A program made the position numbers and the translations under genes. From positions 1 to 57,319 of the forward strand of contig MJCC01000016.1 in assembly GCA_001766655.1 (NCBI GenBank): a stretch of 57,319 bases of DNA. The letters run 5' to 3'. The notes under the pieces were generated by a model. It saw only the letters and a program-made list of their open reading frames with translations. It did not search any database and was not told where the DNA came from. Shown here piece by piece: positions 29,186 to 38,121 of this stretch. Numbering within the stretch: the stretch's first letter is position 1; each line of letters begins with the position of its first letter. The DNA comes from Phytomonas francai. Taxonomy: Eukaryota > Euglenozoa > Kinetoplastea > Trypanosomatida > Trypanosomatidae.

Positions 29186-31654
29186 ATGATGCGGCGAAGT
29201 TTATGTTGGCTTGAAAAGCTAGTCATTGTGGAGTCACCGAATAAGGTTATCAAAGTCGAGGGGCTTTTAAGTGATCCCAAGGTCATCCCAGACTGGTCCT
29301 TCAAGAATGATAGACATAAAAAGTTTGGTACAGGGCCAGAGAAAGCGGTCGCCATGGCGACTACTGGTCATTTTATGGCATTGCAAGAGATCACCTGGAC
29401 ACCACAGAACATTGCCACAAGACTTCCTGATGACATTGATTTACCTAGAAACGGTGTTCTGGCAAACTTTGCACTGGAATGGGAAATCCTTTCGACGCGG
29501 CACATCCAAGAGACGATGGTACACAATGTCAAGGAAAGATTGAATAACCTGACAGAAGTCATCGTGGCCACTGACCCAGATCGTGAAGGTGAGCTGATTG
29601 CTGTTCACGCGCTTAATTTAATCAAGAGATTGTTTCCTGATCTTAATGTGCCATTTACTCGGGCATATATGCACAGCATCACAGTTGACGGTATACGTAC
29701 TGCTATGCGAGAGCGGCAAGAGTTGTTCGACCACAATTTGGCAAACGCAGCTGAGGCAAGGCACGCTATGGATCGTATTTTCGGTTTTCTTGGCAGCTCT
29801 GTTATGCGCTTCGCTAACTCACAGATGCGCTCGATTGGCCGCGTACAGACCCCAGCACTGATTCTCATCAATGAACGAGAGAAGAAAATTATGAAATTTA
29901 TTGAAACCCACAAGCCAGAGTTTCAGGTTCGAGCCGTGTGTACATTTTCTTCTAGAAACGGCACGAGCCACACGCAGCTGGTGCATATCAAACCTGTACA
30001 TGAGGATAAAATGTCTAACATAGACTGGGAAAATCAAAAAGCGGTTGAGCAGCTCTGTAGTAAATGGAGACTGGAGAGCTGTAGTGGTTTACAGGTAAAA
30101 AATACACCAATAATCACTCCTAATGTGACAAACCCACCGGAGCCATTTACAATGCCTACGCTCATTGCAAAGGCGAATCGGCAGCTGCATTTAAGTAGCG
30201 AAAATGTGAACTCCTGTCTGCAAGACTTGTTCCAGATGGGGTATATCACTTACCCACGAACAGACAGTACTCGTATTGATGAGAGCATGCTAGCATCCAT
30301 TTATGAGGCAGTCAAAAGTGAATTCGGCAATGATATGTTGTACCCCCTTGAGACCCGCGTTTCAGCTGAGGACCAAAGGGTCGCAAAGAGAGAGCAAAGG
30401 ATATCCAACAAAAAAAGAGATGGTATGGAGAAAGGAAATGTTGAAGATGCTCACGAGGCAATTCGCCCAACTGATATCAAAATTAAAGCTGAAAATTTAG
30501 GCAAGGGTATTGCCAACAGCACAAGGCAGGTATACGATCTTATCTACCGCAACACCTTAGCAGCGTTTATGATTCCCATGAAAACGGAACGCGTCTCTGC
30601 ACAAGTCAGTCTTACTGCCGCAAGTGGGGATGCGCTAGAATTTCATCTAGAGGGTAAACACACTGTGGAGGCTGGTTGGTCTGTAGCTTTCCGCCTCGGT
30701 TCTGGTAAAGGAAGTCGGTCAATTGCTGAGACTCAGTTGGATGCTGAGGCTATCGAAAATGGTATGGTGGTGGTACCGAATATCTCGGATGAGGAATTCA
30801 AAGCCATTTTAGAACTCAAAGTTTATCTCGGTCGTAAAGGCGCTAATGAAATCAAGCTGGAGTCACCACGCGTACAAGAGTACCGGGCTCCGCCACCCCT
30901 GCCGTATTCGGAGGGTGGGATTATCGAGGAGCTTAAGAACAACGGTGTCGGACGTCCTAGCACGTACCCCATGATAGTCAAGACACTTCTGGCGCGTAAC
31001 TACATTACTATCAATAAGGGTCGTTGTGAGACGACGCCAATAGGACGTCTGCTTGTAGAAACCTCAAAATCAACATTTCCTTCCATCGTTAATATCGGTT
31101 TTACCTCTTCCTTCGAAAAGAAACTTGACCGCATCGCTAAGCCGGTGCAGAATAGCAAATCCTATCTCAGCCAGCACCCTAACCTCTCCGAAGCGGACTA
31201 CGTCCTCTCTTCGTTTGTCTCTTCATTTCTTAACTACATAACCGAGGCCACCAGGAATCAGCGCGCCTTGATCGCTGAACGCTCGCTTACTATTAAACGT
31301 GAAGAACTAATGAAAAAGGGCCAGGAAGAAGACGACGCAACGTTTTCTGATACTCTTAAGAGGGAGCGTCAGCACGCCATGGCGCAGGTTCCAGATCTCA
31401 TTGAATCCAGCAAGAATTATCGTACTTTTACTGCTCTTCAAAACAGCCTGGGCGACTACTTGCGACGCAACTTTCCGCTGACGCCACCTGTGAGTTGGGA
31501 ACCAAATAAGGATGACGTTGGCTCTTCTTCCTCATTTCGTCACAGTACCCGCTCCTCTTCAACCTACGCATCCTACACGAAGTACGCAGCGAAAAAGGCT
31601 GCTAAAAAGGCTACATCGCAACGTGTTAAGAAAGTATCGAAAAGGAAAAAGTAA
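29186..31654 (+). CDS. TOP1A: type IA DNA topoisomerase, mitochondrial (bacterial TopA-like)
   Basis: 822 aa. The start MMRRSLCWLEKLVIVESPNK places the TOPRIM domain (first acidic motif IVESPNK) right after a short basic leader, suitable for mitochondrial import. The second TOPRIM motif ATDPDREGELIA lies near residues 128-139. The catalytic tyrosine is Y356 in GYITYPRTDSTRI, and HEAIRPT follows. This is the single-strand-passage enzyme of bacterial TopA type that in T. brucei resolves late theta minicircle intermediates in the kinetoplast. The family's usual C-terminal zinc fingers are absent; instead there is a Ser/Lys-rich tail (KYAAKKAAKKATSQRVKKVS) resembling a histone-like DNA-binding end. 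A second trypanosomatid IA enzyme, Topo IIIalpha, is nuclear and looks different, so mitochondrial TopIA is preferred. Confidence 0.92.
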   Translation: MMRRSLCWLEKLVIVESPNKVIKVEGLLSDPKVIPDWSFKNDRHKKFGTGPEKAVAMATTGHFMALQEITWTPQNIATRLPDDIDLPRNGVLANFALEWEILSTRHIQETMVHNVKERLNNLTEVIVATDPDREGELIAVHALNLIKRLFPDLNVPFTRAYMHSITVDGIRTAMRERQELFDHNLANAAEARHAMDRIFGFLGSSVMRFANSQMRSIGRVQTPALILINEREKKIMKFIETHKPEFQVRAVCTFSSRNGTSHTQLVHIKPVHEDKMSNIDWENQKAVEQLCSKWRLESCSGLQVKNTPIITPNVTNPPEPFTMPTLIAKANRQLHLSSENVNSCLQDLFQMGYITYPRTDSTRIDESMLASIYEAVKSEFGNDMLYPLETRVSAEDQRVAKREQRISNKKRDGMEKGNVEDAHEAIRPTDIKIKAENLGKGIANSTRQVYDLIYRNTLAAFMIPMKTERVSAQVSLTAASGDALEFHLEGKHTVEAGWSVAFRLGSGKGSRSIAETQLDAEAIENGMVVVPNISDEEFKAILELKVYLGRKGANEIKLESPRVQEYRAPPPLPYSEGGIIEELKNNGVGRPSTYPMIVKTLLARNYITINKGRCETTPIGRLLVETSKSTFPSIVNIGFTSSFEKKLDRIAKPVQNSKSYLSQHPNLSEADYVLSSFVSSFLNYITEATRNQRALIAERSLTIKREELMKKGQEEDDATFSDTLKRERQHAMAQVPDLIESSKNYRTFTALQNSLGDYLRRNFPLTPPVSWEPNKDDVGSSSSFRHSTRSSSTYASYTKYAAKKAAKKATSQRVKKVSKRKK

Positions 31655-31844
31655 TAACGAGTAGATAATAGAGAGTAGCTCGACAGGAAAGGAGACTAGC
31701 TGCGAATTATAATGGTTTTCAAGACGATTTTCCTGTAGAGGTAAATATCTCTTGCATATTATTTTGTAGATAACCTCAATAAAATTTTTGTCTTGATCCT
31801 ATATTGAACTTTATAGAAGGTAAATACAAATACTCTTAGAAAAG

Positions 31845-31870
31845 ATATATATATATATATATATATATAT
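31845..31870. repeat. TA dinucleotide microsatellite
   Basis: About 13 TA units, 190 bases after the stop of the topoisomerase gene. Confidence 0.9.
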
Positions 31871-32154
31871 GATAAAAAAGACTTTATACTGTCTGTCTGT
31901 CTGTGTGTGCGTGTGTCTTGTTTATCTTTAAGAACAGATTGTTTTTTAGGCGTCTGGTGGAAGTTAGACATTGCACCCGTCACCAACCTATTTGGTTGAA
32001 CTCTATTTAATCTATCATTGCCCCTTACCGTTGCTGTCATTTTTGTAAATGAATTTTGTTTCTTTTATAGACACCAATCTCAAGGCATTCAAGAATCGTT
32101 TAGAAGCTATCAAGATAAAAAGAGGAAAATATAGGTCTTAGTATTTGTATGATT

Positions 32155-32160
<6 letters not shown>

Positions 32161-32200
<40 letters not shown>

Positions 32201-32203
32201 GCA
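32161..32203. repeat. TA microsatellite grading into TATG repeats
   Basis: About 14 TA units followed by four TATG/TATGTATG units, ending in ATGCAT. The compound pattern suggests expansion by slippage with point mutation. Confidence 0.9.
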
Positions 32204-32553
32204 TAAGGAGAATACCATAAAGGTTGCATTTTCTTTTTTAAAATGAACGTCGACAAAAGCATACCTAGTATTGGATTTGCTCTTCTCACTTGTATTATTT
32301 TATCGCGAATGCAAATAAATATACTTTCCAAATCATAACTTCAATTAAAATATTTCATCCGTTGTTGTTGTCTTCCCCCATACTGTAATGCTCAAGAAAA
32401 GCATCTGATGAAAATCCTTAGCAGTCTAATTGACAAAAGGAAATAAATCCAGATTTTGATCCCAGTTTATCACCCGATAGTTTTACCATTATTGCATCTT
32501 CCACCAAATATGGGGCCTGGCTAAGCAATATTACTTATATATCTCTGACTACG

Positions 32554-32688
32554 ATGCCAGCGATTGTGAGCGATAATCCTGCCGTGTTTCCTGATAGCTC
32601 CGATGCGGCTGAGGAGCGTGCCAGTGTGAGAAATAAAGCCGCACAACTGAAAATCGTTTTAATTGAGCTCAGTTTTTCCCTGTCGTAA
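32554..32688 (+). CDS. candidate 44-aa small ORF or gene relic
   Basis: An ATG-initiated frame of 44 codons (MPAIVSDNPAVFPDSSDAAE and on to a TAA) has codon and base composition like the flanking genes and unlike the AT-rich spacer. It has no recognised domain. A protein-like stretch in another frame, ending KLESFVTRFYQAFCLGRKSM, follows near 32850-32988 behind stop codons, so the small ORF may instead be the start of a decayed longer gene. A splice acceptor close to the ATG is not obvious. Confidence 0.3.
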   Translation: MPAIVSDNPAVFPDSSDAAEERASVRNKAAQLKIVLIELSFSLS

Positions 32689-34481
32689 AGCACGTAAATG
32701 CTAGTAAGAAATTGACACCCGATATTTTCAAGTGACGTTTTCGCCTAAGCATTTTTTTTGAACCCGAGCGTGCAGAAACCGCAGTGGTACCGCTGCATAG
32801 TAGCTATCAAACATGTATGCATTACTGAAAGATGGAGGCCCTATCGCCATAAATACACAAAAAGGACTATGTTGCATTCATTGAAAAGGAACAGCAACTA
32901 CAAAAAGGCATTTTCCCCAAGCTGGAAAGTTTTGTAACCCGATTTTATCAGGCTTTCTGTCTTGGAAGAAAGTCAATGACACCCTAATGTCCAATAAACG
33001 GAATCACATTCCATGTTTAAGACCTTTTTTCACTTCTTGCAAGTATTTTTGACAAGAATGTGTCCAAATAAGGAGCCAAGATATTTAACATCAGGGTTGA
33101 CTTAGTTTATACGTACTTTACTGCAGACTTTTTTTCACCACATTGTCATTTTTATTTTTCTACATCTGATTCAGTATGAGGAAACTATACTCCCTTGTGG
33201 TTTGAGCTAGTGCATTCCTTTGGTGTTGTTCTTAGCGTAGAGTGTCCCTCTCTCTCTCCCTCCCCCCCCACACACACACAAAATACAAGATTGATGCTTC
33301 GCTGGTAACAGCATTAACTCACCCTCTACATTATAAAGTGTTAACCACATTGTTCTGTTGTGACGATAAACATTTACTTTGGACCCATATGTCATCTAAA
33401 AAATCTCTCTGTACTCAAACTTGCTGGTGTCCTTTCCGGGATGATCCCGATGGTTCGTTTCGTGTGACTAATGGAACATGAAGCTCCACATTCACATTTT
33501 ACACCCTCTCCTAGGATTAATACCTTCCTAGATTAAAATGTCTCCATACTTGTTCACTGGGGTTCAACATTTCAAACGGGTATGCTATTATTATATAACA
33601 TGTCATCAGTTATGCTTCTGTTTAAGGTAACCTCCAAAAAGGTCAAAATGCTAGTTTAGCGCATCGTTTCGAGCCACACTTTTCGATCAATTGTAACTTT
33701 TGATTGCACAATACTGGGACCCATTACTAAATAAAATAATATTCTATTTCTTTATAGCATAATATCCATACATGATACTCTATTCTGATGCCAGGCATCT
33801 GACGGTCCACTTTGGAGTGGTACTTTAGTCTTGAAAATCCTTATCACTGTGCAAAAGAGTCTAATGACCTTGATTTCTTCTTCAGTCAGTAGTGACGAAA
33901 AGTTAACCACATTTTGAGCACTTTGGTGGAACGACATTAATTTCGATGTCAACGGTATGCAATATGACGACAATGTTCTGGTGCCTATGCATCCACAAAC
34001 TAGGTTTTCTTTACAATATTATATCGTACAAAAAATGGTAAACACTCATTACTCAGGGGTTTGACGCTATAAGCATGCACCGGGGAATCTATCGAAGGAT
34101 AGTGCTTCCATGAAAACATCTAGTGTATCTGATAGTAAACTTTACAGCGGGAGAGGGTTGAAAGTGAATCAACTCGTTGTGTTAGAACTTGTTTACTCCT
34201 TCTTCATGCTTCAACAACCTAATGCCATAACAACAGTCAGTTGACACCACGTATAATGGAAAGTGAAATTGGGAAAAAATGAATTTGAGCGCGAGCCTAC
34301 ATGGCTCTGTATTTAATTTGAAGGTACTTTTTACTTCAATAAAGACGGATAATATGAGAAACATGCATCTTTACGTGTATGTTCAGGGGTTTAATCTCGG
34401 CTACTGCTGTAATATATACCCTCCATACCTTTTCAAATCATATTCGCCTATACCTTTCCATATTGTTGGTTATACAAGCAA

Positions 34482-34549
34482 TACTCCTCTTATTTCATCT
34501 TGGTAGAACGTATTTCTTGCTCCCGGCCTCTCTTTATCGTGGTTGGAAG
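34482..34549 (+). promoter_or_regulatory. predicted trans-splice acceptor region for the PPR-like gene
   Basis: Two pyrimidine-rich tracts end in AG, at 34505-34506 (ACTCCTCTTATTTCATCTTGGTAG) and near 34548. They lie downstream of the first in-frame ATG (34379) and upstream of the ATG at 34592, so the mature mRNA should start translation at 34592. Confidence 0.5.
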
Positions 34550-34591
34550 TGCGTGAGAGAGTCTTACCTTGAACTCGCCAAACATCAGAAA

Positions 34592-36592
34592 ATGTTTTTG
34601 GACTTCGCCTTCCGAAGGAAAAGAATCGCAATAATGAGCGAGCTGCACCCGTGTTTGACGAAGGCATTAAGCTTACAAAAACACGCGACCCTAAGTCAAT
34701 ACATGGCTGTAGCAGGAGCCTTTTCCACGTCATTCCGTTGGTCAAGTAACAGGGCATTGAGTAAGGTCGAAAGAAATACGGAAAACCTACCTGTTGAGGA
34801 ATTTGCTACTGTACAAAACAAAGGAGATGAAGCCGATTCCGATAATGGAGGTAGCCATTCACCGTCACGAAACCAGTGGGATGTGCAACTTGTTCAGATT
34901 CTTCAAGATGTGGTGCCCCTTAGTAACTCTGATGACATCATGCGTATGGTTAAGGACGCAAAAAATTCTAGGGAAGTGCGCCATCTTCTGTACAATGTAA
35001 TTTACAAACACCATTTGTGTTTTGATCCACTTAATGGACACAGTTATCGTGTGTCTGTTCTCCAGTCACTAACTCATGTAGCTCCCCGGACTCACTGTAT
35101 GCATGAATGGTTTGATTGCGTCGACCGCTTTCGGCGCCTTGGCTTCATTCTCACTCGCACCTATGCTGCAGAGGGGTATACCACCATCCGACAATGGCTT
35201 TCACACAGTTTTAACTTTAATGGGCGCACACCACAGATAGTAACGGAAGGTATCTCACACATACGCGAGCTCACACAATGGTGCCAAGAGGATCGCCTTG
35301 TCTTTGACCATGTCCTGTACACACGCATTGTGTTCTTATTAACGATGGTGGTGAGTTTTTTTGACCGCCAAAACTTGTACCGGGCGTCGTTTCCAGCTGA
35401 TTTTGCCAAGCGTGACGGAGTTGTGGTAGAATGGGTTGTGGGCAATGAGCGTTCTACAGACTATGACGAATGCGTACTGCAATGTGATGCGTTTCTTGAG
35501 GAGATCCTAGATTTGCTGCGCAAGGACGTGCCTTCGAGACCTAGCTTTAGCCTTATGTATCGTCTTATTGACTACTACTTTGCCACAGACAACGTTGAGA
35601 AAATGATAGCTACAATGGAGGATTCTATTAGCTATGGCATCGATATCGCAGAGAGCAGCAGCGCCAAGCTTATGCAGCTCGCCTGCGCTCTGAACTATCC
35701 CAACGTCCCAGAGCTCTTCATGCGATGGCGTGTAGCCTTGCCGCATTGTGTGCTAGCAACTCCCGATATGAGTAGGCTGATGTTCTACTACAGTCGCTCC
35801 GGTGGCGGAAAGCCATGTCCTATGTGCGGTGAGCCCTTTAATCACCGAAATGTGAGCGTGTACCAGTGGCTGCAGACTCCGCCGCACCAACGTCGGTGCC
35901 CCGCTCTCAAAATGGCACGTACTGCGAAAGGGGAGCTCGAGGAGTGCCGCACTCTTCCGCAAAACGCGGACTGGAGTGAGAAAGCCTTCCAGATGTGGGA
36001 CCTGTCACGTCGCCGGTCGATCGAGTGGGCTACAGTCGAGTGGCGGGCCTTTCTTCTCTGCTGCATGTTCTCGCACAGAGCTCTGGAAGCGGTTGAGCTC
36101 CTGTACAAACACCTCGACCCTAGCAGGATGGATAATTTCCTGCGAGCTACACTCCTAAGATTGCTGCGGCATCACGCTCCTGACCAAGCTGTGACCGCAT
36201 TGGAGCAGTGGAAAGAACGCCACTACAAAATATCGCCGATAGCCCTACAAGAGGGCCTCATGGCGGCAGCTGCAGTCAGTGATGCTGCTTCGCGCTACTA
36301 TGGTATGCATCGTTTTTGGGAGGCTATTTTAGAGAAGGATGCCTACATTATGCCTTTTACAAAGCGTAACTTGCGAGCGCGATATGCTGCGCTCCAGTTG
36401 CAAGTTAGTTGCATGTTGAAGGAAGAAAAAAACCTTTTTGAAGCAATCATCGCAGCGGAACCTACCCAGTTGTCCCTGCTGGATATGAAGGACAGCGCGT
36501 CCGATTACGTAGTTGGAACATTTATGAAAAATGTCTACATACCGCTATCGGTTCCGCAGCGCGCGAACGGGAATGAAACGCGACAGAATTAG
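34592..36592 (+). CDS. PPR-like mitochondrial protein with a putative C2HC zinc site
   Basis: 666 aa from the ATG at 34592; the frame is open back to 34379, but that part is hydrophobic and contains splice-acceptor tracts, so it is read as leader. The N-terminus MFLDFAFRRKRIAIMSELH and the basic, Ser-rich stretch after it suit mitochondrial import. The body is helical with pairs like those of pentatricopeptide repeats (LMYRLIDYYFATDNVEKMIA and following). A zinc-binding pattern is visible: C409, C412 (CPMCGEPF), H432 and C436 (HQRRC). Kinetoplastid mitochondria use many PPR proteins in ribosome assembly, editing and RNA stability; the precise complex is not determinable. The C-terminal half continues as helical repeats. 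No transmembrane anchor is expected in the shorter form. Confidence 0.65.
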   Translation: MFLDFAFRRKRIAIMSELHPCLTKALSLQKHATLSQYMAVAGAFSTSFRWSSNRALSKVERNTENLPVEEFATVQNKGDEADSDNGGSHSPSRNQWDVQLVQILQDVVPLSNSDDIMRMVKDAKNSREVRHLLYNVIYKHHLCFDPLNGHSYRVSVLQSLTHVAPRTHCMHEWFDCVDRFRRLGFILTRTYAAEGYTTIRQWLSHSFNFNGRTPQIVTEGISHIRELTQWCQEDRLVFDHVLYTRIVFLLTMVVSFFDRQNLYRASFPADFAKRDGVVVEWVVGNERSTDYDECVLQCDAFLEEILDLLRKDVPSRPSFSLMYRLIDYYFATDNVEKMIATMEDSISYGIDIAESSSAKLMQLACALNYPNVPELFMRWRVALPHCVLATPDMSRLMFYYSRSGGGKPCPMCGEPFNHRNVSVYQWLQTPPHQRRCPALKMARTAKGELEECRTLPQNADWSEKAFQMWDLSRRRSIEWATVEWRAFLLCCMFSHRALEAVELLYKHLDPSRMDNFLRATLLRLLRHHAPDQAVTALEQWKERHYKISPIALQEGLMAAAAVSDAASRYYGMHRFWEAILEKDAYIMPFTKRNLRARYAALQLQVSCMLKEEKNLFEAIIAAEPTQLSLLDMKDSASDYVVGTFMKNVYIPLSVPQRANGNETRQN

Positions 36593-36787
36593 GGAGTGAC
36601 ATGATACACAGTGCGGTTACAGCTAGTCCTGCCAATCTTATTTTCATGGCTATTTCTGCGCTTAAACAAAAAGAATGGTGTATTTCCTTTATGGACGCAT
36701 AAGTGTCTTCTTGTTCCTAATACCATTACGCTCTCTCGCAACTAGTCTCACTAGAAATAATAATCGCATAGATCTTTGTATTAATGT

Positions 36788-36808
36788 CGGTCTCGCTTTG
36801 GTGTTTAG
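36788..36808 (+). promoter_or_regulatory. predicted trans-splice acceptor
   Basis: A T/C/G-rich tract (GGTCTCGCTTTGGTGTTTAG) ends in AG at 36807-36808, seven bases before the ATG at 36816. An earlier tract (36702-36751) also precedes that ATG. Both argue against the in-frame ATG at 36675. Confidence 0.5.
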
Positions 36809-36815
36809 TTTTAAC

Positions 36816-37844
36816 ATGACAACAAGCCCAAACAATACAGCAGATTCTGATGGCCTTCCTCCAGCTATGAATGGATACACTTTTGAGCGGTACTTAGCTA
36901 GTGCCAAAACGCACGACACCTTTCTTGCTCATCGAGATCTTTCACAAATTTTGGTTGTCGTGCGAGCATACTCCCTAGAGTACTTGCGTAGGAATGAACA
37001 AGTTCGTCAAATGGTCGAGCGTGAGGCGTTGATGGCGAGTATCGTCCAGCATCCAAATATTACGAAATTTGGACCGGCCTTTGTTACAAAATCAGATCTC
37101 TTCACGAGTGAGCAATATTACAGTCAAGGCGAGCTGTATAGATACATAGAAACCATAAGCAACGGCGTCGAAGCTCAACCAAACGATTTCTGCTCGTCAC
37201 TTAGCCCTGCTTCCGCTGCAGCAATAGCAGGAAAACGCGAGAAGTTAAAAAGGCGTCAAGGTATACCACTTAGTACTTGCAAACGTATCTTGAGAGAATT
37301 GATGCTGGCCTTAAAGTATCTCCACGAGGATTGCGGTGTGGCGCATCGTAATTTAAAATTGGAGAACATCTTTCTGGACAAAGAGGGTCACACAATTGTC
37401 AGCGGGCTCGGGCTCTGCGCAGTCCTCCCACAAAAGGCCTCGGTGTCATCTTCTCCAACGAAATGCAACTACAAATCTAAATGGATAGACATCTCCGGAG
37501 ATTTCCCTCTCCCTTTACGATTTTGTTTCGGCTCTAAACATTATGTGGCGCCTGAACTTATCGAAGGAAAGCCATATGATGGTGCCGCAGTTGATGTTTG
37601 GGCGGCAGGGGTGATTCTTTTCGCTATGTGCACCGCACATTTTCCATTTGATGCAGAGCCTGACGACGACGAAGCTATCTTTCAGCAAATACAAGATGGA
37701 GACCACACGCTTGCACATCACGAAGCTTTCAAAAGTATAGAAGAGCCATTGCTACAGGATCTCCTGAGAAATATGCTCCGATGCAATCCAAAGGCACGGT
37801 TTTCAGTCGATGAAGTCATGGAACATCCCTTCTTGACATGTTAA
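36816..37844 (+). CDS. protein kinase-like protein, predicted pseudokinase
   Basis: 342 aa from the ATG at 36816; the frame reaches 36675, but the added 47 residues look like leader and contain the splice tract. The kinase fold is complete in outline: C-helix Glu region (VEREALMASIVQHPNI), HRNLKLENIF, APELIEGKPYDGAAVDVWAAG and a closing RFSVDEVMEHPFL. The small lobe lacks the glycine-rich loop (ASAKTHDTFLA). The VAIK lysine is Arg50 (VVVRAY). The HRD aspartate is Asn179 (HRN). DFG is GLG at 197-199, judged against AGC/CAMK-type GH.K.SDFGLC. With all four elements altered it should neither bind ATP normally nor transfer phosphate. The closest style is CAMK/AMPK-like. It is probably an allosteric or scaffolding partner; partner unknown. 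Confidence 0.85.
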   Translation: MTTSPNNTADSDGLPPAMNGYTFERYLASAKTHDTFLAHRDLSQILVVVRAYSLEYLRRNEQVRQMVEREALMASIVQHPNITKFGPAFVTKSDLFTSEQYYSQGELYRYIETISNGVEAQPNDFCSSLSPASAAAIAGKREKLKRRQGIPLSTCKRILRELMLALKYLHEDCGVAHRNLKLENIFLDKEGHTIVSGLGLCAVLPQKASVSSSPTKCNYKSKWIDISGDFPLPLRFCFGSKHYVAPELIEGKPYDGAAVDVWAAGVILFAMCTAHFPFDAEPDDDEAIFQQIQDGDHTLAHHEAFKSIEEPLLQDLLRNMLRCNPKARFSVDEVMEHPFLTC

Positions 37845-38121
37845 ATCACGTTACGGAATGAAATGTAAAGGCGTGCATATTGAATTACTACTGGCGGTAA
37901 AGCAAAATGATTGAGAAAAGCGAAAGGTATTAGCATATGCATTTCAAAATCACCTAGAAAATACGCTAAATTGTATTGATAATGAGGCTTTAAGCAGCTT
38001 ATTGTTGTACACTCATCCTCAATATGTTTTATTTAATTTATTTAGGGTACGGATATACATATAACCCGTACGAGAAGTGGGAAAACCATTCATCTTTTAC
38101 CAATTAGAAAGCGTCCAAAGA

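Larger units (their letters stand above)
31655..34591. other. 2.9-kb spacer with microsatellites and possible gene relics
   Basis: The longest gap inside the plus-strand unit. It has two TA microsatellites (31845 and 32161), a short CA/CT-rich stretch near 33246-33283 and scattered short open stretches that look protein-like but do not join: 32554-32688, about 32850-32988 and about 33360-33480 on the plus strand, and 33973-33752 on the minus strand. No recognisable mobile-element domain was found. From 34482 it contains the splice-acceptor region of the PPR-like gene. Confidence 0.45.

Noticed and set aside
32820..33100. In-frame UGA/UAA codons within a protein-like stretch, as if stop codons were reassigned
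   Set aside because: All intact genes here end at normal stops and contain none inside; a decayed gene is simpler.
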